Below are positions 56,771 to 64,000 of a stretch of DNA of 64,000 nt, piece after piece. The position numbers and the translations under genes were made by a program. Source of the stretch: an uncultured Roseicyclus sp. (GTDB lineage: Bacteria > Pseudomonadota > Alphaproteobacteria > Rhodobacterales > Rhodobacteraceae); the NCBI GenBank assembly GCA_947494975.1, contig CANLXA010000004.1, positions 124,001 to 188,000 of the forward strand. The letters run 5' to 3'. The first letter of the stretch is position 1. The number at the start of each line of letters is the position of its first letter. The notes below the pieces were generated by a model. That model did not search any database and had not been told where the DNA came from. It worked only from the letters and a program-made list of their open reading frames with translations.

Positions 56771-57231
56771 GCCGCCTGGGTTGCCTGGCTTTCGGTCAGC
56801 AGCGTGTAAAGCGTGACCGGATCGTTGTTGGCGCGCAGTTTCGCGCAAAGCGACGGATCCCGAAAGGTGCGCGAGACAAGCGCCAGCGCCTTGAGATGGT
56901 CGACCCCGGAATCCACCGGAGCGAGCAGCGTGAAGATCAGATCCACCGGTTGCCGGTCGGCCGCATCGAACGCGATCGGGCGGTCCAGCCGCGTGAACAC
57001 GCCTTTCACGCCATCCATGTTTTCCAGGCGCGCATGGGGCAGGGCAATGCCGTTGCCCACGCCGGTGGGCCCAAGGCTTTCACGTTCCTGCAGCGCTTCG
57101 AAAATTCGGGCGGCGGGGATATCAACCTGGGTCTCGGCCAGATCGGCAATCGCCTGCATCAACCGCTTCTTGCTGCTGACGTCGCTCACGACTTTCACGG
57201 CCTGCGGTGCAAGCAAAGTTGAGAAGTGCAT
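56767..57231 (-). CDS. ptsN: PTS IIA-like nitrogen regulatory protein PtsN
   Basis: PtsN (EIIA-Ntr) is the phosphoacceptor of the nitrogen PTS. The 154-residue product has the phospho-histidine segment GVGNGIALPHARLE with His66. The ATG at 57231 is preferred over an adjacent TTG at 57234. It lies downstream of hpf on the same strand, the order lptB-hpf-ptsN being widespread; rpoN, often in between, is absent. It overlaps the sulfotransferase 3' end by 4 bp. Confidence 0.94.
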   Translation of the reverse strand: MHFSTLLAPQAVKVVSDVSSKKRLMQAIADLAETQVDIPAARIFEALQERESLGPTGVGNGIALPHARLENMDGVKGVFTRLDRPIAFDAADRQPVDLIFTLLAPVDSGVDHLKALALVSRTFRDPSLCAKLRANNDPVTLYTLLTESQATQAA

Positions 57232-57303
57232 CAAACAAGTCCCCTATTCGCGCGTGCCGCGCCGGATAAGCACCCGATGCGGCACGAGTCCGTTCAGGTC
57301 AGG

Positions 57304-57882
57304 TCATTCACTTTTTGCCGGATCGATCCAGCCTACATTGCCGTCATCGCGGCGGTAGACGACGTTCACCCGGTCGTGCCCCTCGTGGCGAAACACCAGA
57401 AGCGGCGCTCCGGCAATCTCCATCTGCATCACCGCTTCCCCGACGGACAGGGATGGAATGCGTGTTTCCATCTCGGCCACGATAATGGGCTGGAGACTTT
57501 CGGGCTCGGCGTCGTCTTCTGTCGCATCAGACGAGGCCAGGATATAGGAGGAGCCGCCATAGACATCAATGGGCTGCGCGCGGTCGCGGTGATGATCCTT
57601 CAGGCGGCGCTTGTAGCGGCGCAACTGCTTTTCCAGCTTCTCGGCGGTTGTCTCGAACGCGGCATAGATCTCGTGGGCATGGCCCTTGGCCGAGGCGGTC
57701 AGCCCGGTGGACAGATGAACGGTGGTTTCACAAACGAATTCGGAACCGGATCTGGAGAAGACGATTGTCGCATCGGTCGGCCGTTCCGCGTATTTTTCGG
57801 CGATACTCCCAAGATTATCCTGCACGTGGGTTTGTAGGGATTGCCCGATTTCAATCTGTTTTCCGCTGATCTGATACCGCAT
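57304..57882 (-). CDS. hpf: Ribosome hibernation promoting factor, long form
   Basis: Long HPF forms 100S ribosome dimers in stationary phase. The product of 192 residues has an N-terminal S30AE domain (MRYQISGKQIEIGQSLQTHV, KGHAHEIYAAFETTAEKLEK, LRRYKRRLKDHH) and a C-terminal dimerisation domain (IVAEMETRIPSLSVGEAVMQ, VFRHEGHDRVNVVYRRDDGN). The 190-bp gap to lptB contains a TTGACA at 58061-58056 (minus strand) that may be a -35 element, but no convincing -10. Confidence 0.95.
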   Translation of the reverse strand: MRYQISGKQIEIGQSLQTHVQDNLGSIAEKYAERPTDATIVFSRSGSEFVCETTVHLSTGLTASAKGHAHEIYAAFETTAEKLEKQLRRYKRRLKDHHRDRAQPIDVYGGSSYILASSDATEDDAEPESLQPIIVAEMETRIPSLSVGEAVMQMEIAGAPLLVFRHEGHDRVNVVYRRDDGNVGWIDPAKSE

Positions 57883-58072
57883 GAAACCTCCGGGATTATG
57901 GGTGCACGGCGCGTTGGCCGTAACGAGGGACGTGTTGTTGTTGGATGTAGACGATCAGGCGCCGGGTCAGGCGGGCGGACCGCTTGCCGGGCGAGGCCAT
58001 CAGGGATGAAGCATACGCAACCATCTGGTGTATTTGGCGACGAGTCGGCACTCCGTGTCAACGTAAAGAGCG

Positions 58073-58822
58073 TTAACTGATCCGGAACGATTGCCCCAGA
58101 TAGACCCGGCGCACGTTTTCATCCCGCACCACCTCATCCGCCGTACCGGACATGATGATGGCACCGTCATGCAAGATGTAGGCGCGGTCCACGATGGCCA
58201 GCGTCTCCTGCACGTTGTGGTCCGTGATCAATACGCCGATGCCGCGCGTCTTCAGCTCGGCGACCAGGGCGCGTATATCGCCGACGGCAATGGGATCAAC
58301 GCCCGCAAAGGGCTCATCCAGCAGGACGTATCGTGGGTTCGACGCCAGGCAGCGTGCGATTTCCACGCGGCGCCGTTCCCCGCCCGACAGCGACAAGGCC
58401 GGCGCGCGGCGCAGGTGTTCGATGGAGAATTCGGACAGCAATTCCTCCAGCCGGTCGCGCCGCGTCTTGCGCTTGGGCTCCACCACTTCAAGGATCGCCA
58501 TGATGTTGTCTTCAACGCTCAGGCCGCGAAAGATGGACATTTCCTGGGGAAGATAACCAACGCCCGCCCGCGCGCGTCGATACATCGGGAACAGGGTGAC
58601 GTCCTGCCCATCGATGCTCACCCGCCCGCCATCGGGCGTGATCAGGCCTGCGATGCAATAGAACGATGTGGTTTTGCCCGACCCGTTGGGGCCCAGCAGC
58701 GCCACAACTTCCCCTCGGTTGAGTTCAAGCGAGACGTCACGGATCACCGGGCGGCGACGGTAGCTTTTGCGCAACCGATCCACCCGTAACCCGGCGGACC
58801 CTTCTGTGACATCCAGCGCCAT
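58073..58822 (-). CDS. lptB: LPS export ABC transporter ATPase LptB
   Basis: LptB powers extraction of lipopolysaccharide from the inner membrane. The 249-residue product has Walker A LLGPNGSGKTT, the Q-loop VGYLPQEMSIFRGLSVEDNI, signature LSLSGGERRRVEIARCL and Walker B YVLLDEPFAGVDPIAVGDIR, all matching LptB. Its ATG follows the lptA stop directly. Confidence 0.96.
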   Translation of the reverse strand: MALDVTEGSAGLRVDRLRKSYRRRPVIRDVSLELNRGEVVALLGPNGSGKTTSFYCIAGLITPDGGRVSIDGQDVTLFPMYRRARAGVGYLPQEMSIFRGLSVEDNIMAILEVVEPKRKTRRDRLEELLSEFSIEHLRRAPALSLSGGERRRVEIARCLASNPRYVLLDEPFAGVDPIAVGDIRALVAELKTRGIGVLITDHNVQETLAIVDRAYILHDGAIIMSGTADEVVRDENVRRVYLGQSFRIS

Positions 58823-59308
58823 TCAGTCGCCACCCCCCAGAACCGTGCGCACACGGCCATCGACGGACCCGTTTCCGGTCCGCATATCGACGCTCATCCG
58901 GTCACCCGCAATGGCGGTGGGGCCCTGTGTGACCAGAACGTTTCCTGTCAGCGTCAGGAGGGCGGAGGCCACGTCGAACCGGGCCTGAGACCCTTCGGCG
59001 GCATCACTGCCGCGGGTGACCAGAACACCACCGGTGGCGATCACTTCGCGGATATCCTGATTGGCCCCCTCGGTCGCGTAGAGGACGCGCACATTGCCTG
59101 CGGCCATACGCAGATCACCCTGGATGACGATGACATTGCCGGTGAATACGGCCTCGCCGGTGGATTGATCCAGCGTCAGGCTGTCGGAGGTGACTTCGAC
59201 GGGCTGCCGGTTGTCGTAGGACACACCGCCAAAGCCGATCTCGACCTGCGCGGAGGCAGGGGCGGCGACCAGAAGGATCAGGGCCAGGAGGGCGCAGAAA
59301 CGATACAT
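58823..59308 (-). CDS. lptA: Lipopolysaccharide transport protein LptA
   Basis: LptA bridges the periplasm with LPS. The product of 161 residues begins with a signal peptide (hydrophobic stretch, cleavage likely after APASA) and has the OstA-type beta-jellyroll with VEVTSDSLTLDQSTGEAVFT and ATGGVLVTRGSDAAEG and LTLTGNVLVTQGPTAIAGDR. It sits between lptC (9-bp gap) and lptB. Confidence 0.93.
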   Translation of the reverse strand: MYRFCALLALILLVAAPASAQVEIGFGGVSYDNRQPVEVTSDSLTLDQSTGEAVFTGNVIVIQGDLRMAAGNVRVLYATEGANQDIREVIATGGVLVTRGSDAAEGSQARFDVASALLTLTGNVLVTQGPTAIAGDRMSVDMRTGNGSVDGRVRTVLGGGD

Positions 59309-59317
59309 GGAAATCCT

Positions 59318-59914
59318 TTAACTCTGCGGCTCATATAGCATCCGCACTGTCCCGTTGAAACGGAGGATTGTCTCCCCCTCCGGCCCGACCATTTCCATCG
59401 AATCCGCCGTCAGATCCAGACCCGGCCCGGTGATGTGCACGGCGCCGGGCGCGCGAAGCTCCACACGGTCGAGCGCCATGACCAGCTCCGCACTGTCCAG
59501 CTGATAGCCCTGAGATGATTGCACCATCACACCGTCGCTCAACGTGGCGCGCTGGCGGGCCATGTCGAAATTGCCCAGCGCGGCCTCAACGGTCAGAAAC
59601 GCTTCGGCGCTCAGATCCATGCGGCCTTCGATGGCCTGTGCCCGGATCTGTTCGGTCTGCCCCGCATCGGCGGTGACCGCATCGGCCACAAGGATCAGTT
59701 CCTGGCCCTCCGCCAGAACGCCCGCAAAACGCGGCTCTGTCACGCGCTGTTCGCGGGTGATCTGGTCGATATCCACCTCGGCATAAGGCAGGGCGGCATC
59801 GGGGTCGGGGTTACCGGCCAGCAAGAACAGGCTCGACAACAGGCCAAGCGCGATCAGGGGAAGGGTAACCTTCACCCAGACCACGGCCTTTGAGTAGATG
59901 TTGTCGCGCGCCAT
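59318..59914 (-). CDS. lptC: LPS export system protein LptC
   Basis: LptC is the bitopic membrane protein that hands LPS from LptBFG to LptA. The product of 198 residues has one N-terminal membrane helix (WVKVTLPLIALGLLSSLFLL) and a periplasmic domain rich in beta strands (ATLSDGVMVQSSQGYQLDSA, LTADSMEMVGPEGETILRFN). The ATG at 59914 is taken because it gives the short pre-helix N-terminus typical of the family; an in-frame start at 59965 would overlap rnd. Confidence 0.88.
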   Translation of the reverse strand: MARDNIYSKAVVWVKVTLPLIALGLLSSLFLLAGNPDPDAALPYAEVDIDQITREQRVTEPRFAGVLAEGQELILVADAVTADAGQTEQIRAQAIEGRMDLSAEAFLTVEAALGNFDMARQRATLSDGVMVQSSQGYQLDSAELVMALDRVELRAPGAVHITGPGLDLTADSMEMVGPEGETILRFNGTVRMLYEPQS

Positions 59915-59934
59915 GGCGGCGTCCCCTTGATCCC

Positions 59935-60546
59935 CTAATGGGAGAAGATGTCGATCTCCGGCCATCCGGCCAGATCGAGTGTCGCACGGGTGGGCAGAAA
60001 CTCAAAACACGCCTGCGCGATGTCGGTGCGCCCCTCGCGCGCCAACATGACATCAAGCTTCTCTTTCACTTGGTGCAGGTAGAGCACATCGGACGCGGCA
60101 TAGGTTTTCTGTGCCTCGGTCAGGGCGTCCGCGCCCCAATCCGAGCTTTGCTGCTGCTTGGAAATGTCGATCTCCAGCAATTCCTGCAGCAGGTTCTTCA
60201 ACCCGTGGCGATCCGTGTAGGTTCGAACCAGCTTCGAGGCGATCTTGGTGCAATAGACCGGCGCGGTCAGCGCCCCGAAGGCGTGGTACATGACCGCAAT
60301 ATCGAAGCGCCCGAAATGGAACAGTTTCAGCGTATCGGGATCCTGTAGAAGGCGCGCGAGGTTCGGAGCCTCCGTCTGGCCCTTGGCGATCTGGATAAGA
60401 TGGGCGTTTCCGTCGCCATCGGAGAGCTGCACAACACACAGCCGGTCCCGATGCGGGTTGAGGCCCATGGTTTCGCAATCAATCGCGACGGCAGGGCCCA
60501 GCGCGAGATCATCGGGCAGGTCGTTTTGGTGGAAATGGATGGTCAT
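59935..60546 (-). CDS. rnd: RNase D-like 3'-5' exonuclease
   Basis: A short RNase D of 203 residues, with only the DEDDy catalytic domain and no HRDC domains. Motifs: AIDCETMGLNPHRDRLCVVQ (D-x-E), LKLFHFGRFDIAVM, and the region LKNLLQELLEIDISKQQQSSD with YAASDVLYLHQVKEKL (third motif). Single-domain forms of this kind are common in Alphaproteobacteria. It lies upstream of lptC and downstream of a tRNA-Leu gene. Confidence 0.92.
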   Translation of the reverse strand: MTIHFHQNDLPDDLALGPAVAIDCETMGLNPHRDRLCVVQLSDGDGNAHLIQIAKGQTEAPNLARLLQDPDTLKLFHFGRFDIAVMYHAFGALTAPVYCTKIASKLVRTYTDRHGLKNLLQELLEIDISKQQQSSDWGADALTEAQKTYAASDVLYLHQVKEKLDVMLAREGRTDIAQACFEFLPTRATLDLAGWPEIDIFSH

Positions 60547-60644
60547 CGGCGTGATCCCTCCGTCGGGAAATGGTCTATCGAAACGGCGGAGTGATGCGCC
60601 TTTTCGTCCTCAAAGTGCCCAAAGGGCGGCAGGACAAAAAGAAG

Positions 60645-60731
60645 TGGTGCCCAGGAGAGGACTCGAACCTCCACGTCCATACAGACACCAGCACCTGAAG
60701 CTGGCGCGTCTACCAATTCCGCCACCTGGGC
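60645..60731 (-). tRNA. tRNA-Leu (anticodon CAG)
   Basis: The minus strand folds as a class II tRNA of 87 nt: the acceptor arm GCCCAGG pairs CCTGGGC, the D-arm region carries GGTAGACGC, the anticodon stem CCAGC pairs GCTGG with loop TTCAGGT (anticodon CAG), a long variable arm follows, and the T loop is TTCGAGT in a GGAGG/CCTCT stem. The 3' CCA is encoded (60645-60647). Confidence 0.96.
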
Positions 60732-60773
60732 AGGTGTCGTGAGAGCGGCTGATATATCCGGTTTGCAGGGCCG

Positions 60774-63700
60774 TCAATAGTCCTGCTCGAAGAAGATGCC
60801 GATGCTGGACCCGCCATCGGATCCGACCGAGCCGCGCGCGGTGATATTCGGCGTCAGATCGATGTTCAGGGACAGGTCGGCGTCGCCCTCGGCATTGATC
60901 GTGACATCGGTGTAGATGTTCTCCGACAGGTAGCGCCCGGCGGTGACGGCGGCGTTGCCCTCGGAATCGGTGCTCAGGTCAAGATCATCAAGGCCCAGAC
61001 CGTCGCGGAGACCGGCGATGAAGCCGGAATTGGTGCTGCCGCCCGCAAGCGATGTGGCGGCATCGGCCAATTGCAGGAGCTGCAGCGGCGACAGGCCCGA
61101 GACGGACCGCCCGAAGAGGAGCTGCGCCAGAACCTCATCCTCGGGCAGGGACGGATCAGACGAGAAAGTGATATCCGGGCTCGACGCCGATCCGACCACG
61201 CCGATGGTGATCTGATATCCGCTGGCCCGGCTGGTGGCGGCGAGGCGCAGGAACGGATCGAAGCTGCCTTGCAGCGTCGCCGATCCTTCGGTGAAGTCCA
61301 GCCGGGTGCCCAGGATCGAAAGACGCCCCCGGATCAGGCTGAACTGACCGGTCGGGATCATGTTTGCCGTTGTGCCGAACAGGCGGATCGATCCGCCGAA
61401 TTCGGCATCGATCCCGCGTCCGCGCAGAAAGATCCGCCCCGGCGCATTGATCGTGATGTCGAGACCGGTCGTGGCGCTGCCGCCTGCGCCCCCGTTCGAG
61501 CGGCCCAGAAGGCCCGCAAACTGGCGCGTCAGGCGCTCATCGGGGGATTCGCCCAGATGGCGGATGTCCGGGATGGCCGCGCTGCCGCCAAGGCTTGCCT
61601 CGGGTACCCGGATCTCGGTTCCCCCAAGATTGACCTCACCCGAGATTTGCGGGCCGCGCGCCAGGGGGCCGGATATCGACAAATCGGCACTGGTGATCCG
61701 GGCCTCGTACAATGTTGGATCGACAAGACGGGCGTTGCGCAGGCCCAAGCTGATCTGGCCATCGATCCCGGGGCTGCCCAGATTGATCGCGCCCTGGGCG
61801 GTGACGTCCCCCCCGGTGGACAGCGTGCCATTCGCCGTCACGTTCAGACGCCCGCCGGACAATTGGCCGTTCAGGCCCAGGTTTTCGATGGCAAGCGCGT
61901 ATCTGGGAAGCGCCACCCGGGCATCGCCGCTTCGCAGCGTTCCCGAAAGTGACCCGAGGCCGGGCTGACCGCGCATCGCAAGATCAAAGCCCAACGTTCC
62001 GCGAATGGAGCGAGGGCGGATGAAGCGGTTGGCAAGCGCCAGCGGAGCCTGCCCGCTTGCGGTGATATCCACCGCATTGTCGGGCAGACCGACACGGCCA
62101 TTCACGGTGGCGCGCATCCCGCCCGGGCCGCCAAGATCGGCGTTGATCTGCCACGGGTCGGTACCGGTTCGGGTGATCGACGCATCGGTTGTGACAGGGC
62201 CCGACAGGGCGTCGGTAAAGAGGCCCACATTCGCCAGCCGGGCGCTGATATCGGCGCGGCTTGTCTCCGGCCCCACGCTGGCATCGCCCGTCAGGGTCAA
62301 TTCGCGGTTGTTCAGGGACAGATCCGACAAGGTGAGGGTGCCGTCCGTTCGGGCGGCGGTTGCAGACAGGTTTGTCAGCCCGGCAAGAAGTTGCTGCGGC
62401 ACCGCGTTGCCCAGATCCAGATCCCGGGCTGAAGCCACCAGATCGACGGCAAAATCCGTGGTTTCCGCATCGAATTGGCCGTCTACACTCACGTCGATCT
62501 CATTGGGACCAGTCAGGTTGGCCGTCACGTCGAACGGTGCGGTGCCGATGCGGGCCAGATCAGCCTCGATGGTCACTGGTCCTGACAGGATATCGGTGAA
62601 AAGCCCCACATCCTGCAATTGGAACCGGGTTGTGACATTGGTATCGTCGGACGACAGGGACGCGGTGCCTGTCAGGCTCAATTCTGCGTTTTCGAGCCGC
62701 AAATCCTCCACGCGCAGGCCGTCGGTGTCCCGGACCGTGCGGGCCGACAGCTCTGTCGCGCCTGCAAAGACCTGTTCAGGGACGGCGTCGGCGACACGCA
62801 GGTCCTGCGCCGTGCCGGAGAGGCCCAGATCAAAGGCACGTGAGAGCGCCTCGATCTGGCCCGCAACACCAAGTTCAACCGATCCTTCAAGGGGCTGACC
62901 CGCCAAAGCTGCGAAACGCGATAGGTCGGCGACCTCAGCCATGATGTCGAGGCCGATATCCAACCGCCCCTCGCCGGTCTGCGCCGATGCGCCGCCGCGC
63001 AGGGCCATATCACTGGCGACGACGTTCAGATCGGACAAGATGACAGGCGCGCCCGACACCCAGGATATCTGCGCATCGATGCCAAGCGTTTCGCCAATAG
63101 CCCGCCCAAGCGCAGGATCGGAATGCGCCACGCCGTTGAGCGCGGCGTTGAAATTCGCCGTTGCGGCCTCGATCCCACTCGCCGTCAGCGCAAGCGCACC
63201 CTCCAGCGTCAGGGCGGCGCCATCTATAGTCAGGTCATCGACCCGCAGCTGATCCAGATCAGCGGTCAGCGTATAGGCATCCCCCTCGGCCCGATCATAG
63301 GTCAGATCCAGCGACGCGGCGGAGATCAGGGCCTCGACCCCCCCGGCGGGCAGGCGGACATCGCCACCCTCCGGCGGCGTGATCTGCCCGGTCAGGGCCA
63401 CCCGTTCCGGCAGGCCCTGGGCGTCAATCGCAAGGTCGCCCTGCAGCTGCAACGCGGCGGAGCTGAGGCGCAGCGCCTCCAATTCGGTCGCCCCGTCCGG
63501 CGTTTGGCGCACTTGCGCCTGCAATTGCACATCGGTGCCGAAAAATTCCCGGTATTCGGGGATCAGGAGAGGAGAGATGTCGCCGCCGATATCCGCCACA
63601 ACCAGTTGCTCGCCGCCAGCCCCCCGGGACGACACCACGCTGCCGGTGATCCGATCCTCGCCACCAGTCGCAAGGGCGATATCGGCGGTGAAGTCGTCAA

Positions 63701-64000
63701 GTGGGCCGTCGCCTTCGACGGAGAGGCGCAAGTCAGGGCGGTCGGGCAGGCCGATCAATTCGGCGACAAGGCCGTTTTCGGCTTCCTCCAACAGCAGGTT
63801 CAGCCCCAGATTGCGGGTCGCGTTGTCGTATTGTGCCTGAAGCGCAAAGGTGCCCGTCGGCCCGTCGAGCCGCTGTAACGAAATATCAGCCGAACCGGTG
63901 CCGCCCGACAGCCGAGCCGATCCCGAAATGCTCAGCCGGGCCGGTAGCCCGATCAGGCTTTCGTCCAAGACCACTTCGGCGATGGAAACCTCGCCGATTT
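60774..64000 (-). CDS. tamB: Translocation and assembly module protein TamB, 5' end cut by window
   Basis: TamB spans the periplasm from the inner membrane and works with the Omp85-type protein TamA in outer-membrane protein or lipid transport. The frame is open to the right edge (1075 codons visible, no start in the window); the full protein is expected to be longer. The C-terminal DUF490 region is clear (FGGSIRLFGTTANMIPTGQF, LIRGRLSILGTRLDFTEGSA, PDITFSSDPSLPEDEVLAQL, LLFGRSVSGLSPLQ) and ends FFEQDY. An ungapped 127-residue duplication lies at about 62055-62816. It is next to the lpt genes and upstream of tRNA-Leu. Confidence 0.94.
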   Translation of the reverse strand, partial: IGEVSIAEVVLDESLIGLPARLSISGSARLSGGTGSADISLQRLDGPTGTFALQAQYDNATRNLGLNLLLEEAENGLVAELIGLPDRPDLRLSVEGDGPLDDFTADIALATGGEDRITGSVVSSRGAGGEQLVVADIGGDISPLLIPEYREFFGTDVQLQAQVRQTPDGATELEALRLSSAALQLQGDLAIDAQGLPERVALTGQITPPEGGDVRLPAGGVEALISAASLDLTYDRAEGDAYTLTADLDQLRVDDLTIDGAALTLEGALALTASGIEAATANFNAALNGVAHSDPALGRAIGETLGIDAQISWVSGAPVILSDLNVVASDMALRGGASAQTGEGRLDIGLDIMAEVADLSRFAALAGQPLEGSVELGVAGQIEALSRAFDLGLSGTAQDLRVADAVPEQVFAGATELSARTVRDTDGLRVEDLRLENAELSLTGTASLSSDDTNVTTRFQLQDVGLFTDILSGPVTIEADLARIGTAPFDVTANLTGPNEIDVSVDGQFDAETTDFAVDLVASARDLDLGNAVPQQLLAGLTNLSATAARTDGTLTLSDLSLNNRELTLTGDASVGPETSRADISARLANVGLFTDALSGPVTTDASITRTGTDPWQINADLGGPGGMRATVNGRVGLPDNAVDITASGQAPLALANRFIRPRSIRGTLGFDLAMRGQPGLGSLSGTLRSGDARVALPRYALAIENLGLNGQLSGGRLNVTANGTLSTGGDVTAQGAINLGSPGIDGQISLGLRNARLVDPTLYEARITSADLSISGPLARGPQISGEVNLGGTEIRVPEASLGGSAAIPDIRHLGESPDERLTRQFAGLLGRSNGGAGGSATTGLDITINAPGRIFLRGRGIDAEFGGSIRLFGTTANMIPTGQFSLIRGRLSILGTRLDFTEGSATLQGSFDPFLRLAATSRASGYQITIGVVGSASSPDITFSSDPSLPEDEVLAQLLFGRSVSGLSPLQLLQLADAATSLAGGSTNSGFIAGLRDGLGLDDLDLSTDSEGNAAVTAGRYLSENIYTDVTINAEGDADLSLNIDLTPNITARGSVGSDGGSSIGIFFEQDY

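Noticed and set aside
58031-58061. Sigma-70-type promoter in the lptB-hpf gap
   Set aside because: TTGACA is present at 58061-58056 on the minus strand, but the only -10-like hexamer is at 19-bp spacing and poor, so it is not listed as a feature.

Overview
The window looks like the chromosome of an alphaproteobacterium of the order Rhodobacterales, most likely an aerobic anoxygenic phototroph of the Roseobacter group. The evidence is a purple-bacterial photosynthesis superoperon with a tetraheme PufC and no pufX, Rhodobacter-type synteny (dxs next to puf), and high GC. All calls were made by reading the sequence and its translations; no database search was run.

Region 1 (1-15720), photosynthesis. 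Reading leftwards on the minus strand: crtE, crtF, bchC, bchX, an unrecognised 63-codon gene, bchY, bchZ, pufQ, pufB, pufA, pufL, pufM, pufC, then dxs (cut by the window edge). These encode isoprenoid precursor supply, carotenoid steps, chlorophyllide reductase, the LH1 antenna and the reaction centre with its cytochrome. crtD and crtC run divergently on the plus strand. Two pairs of TGT-N12-ACA palindromes (PpsR/CrtJ-type operators) lie upstream of bchC and between crtE and crtD. The cluster stops after crtC, so crtA/I/B and the other bch and puh genes must be elsewhere.

Region 2 (15721-26056), housekeeping: hslV, a multi-span membrane protein and hslU in overlapping order; a lipoprotein hydrolase; smr, mltA and a Tim44-domain gene; fxsA, secB; then dnaQ, coaE, aroE and maf on the minus strand.

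Region 3 (26057-33352), probable replication origin and segregation locus. A 538-bp, AT-richer gap without genes separates the minus-strand maf group from the plus-strand rho, mnmE, mnmG, rsmG, parA, parB group. It carries eight GANTC sites, a 13-bp inverted repeat and DnaA-box-like sequences, and I interpret it as oriC. Two perfect parS sites lie in the start of mnmG and inside rsmG.

Region 4 (33353-46607): hemW, rdgB and rph; hrcA, grpE; mutS; a malic enzyme; dnaK, dnaJ; an AlkB-type dioxygenase.

Region 5 (46604-56770), surface glycan locus: a capsule-type ABC-2 permease, then cysQ, kdsB, four glycosyltransferases, galU and a tandem-domain sulfotransferase. It looks like a locus for a sulfated, possibly KDO-containing glycan in which CysQ would remove the PAP by-product of sulfation.

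Region 6 (56767-64000), envelope: ptsN, hpf, lptB, lptA, lptC, an RNase D-like gene, a tRNA-Leu(CAG) and a 5'-truncated tamB. No insertion sequence, prophage or CRISPR array was seen.
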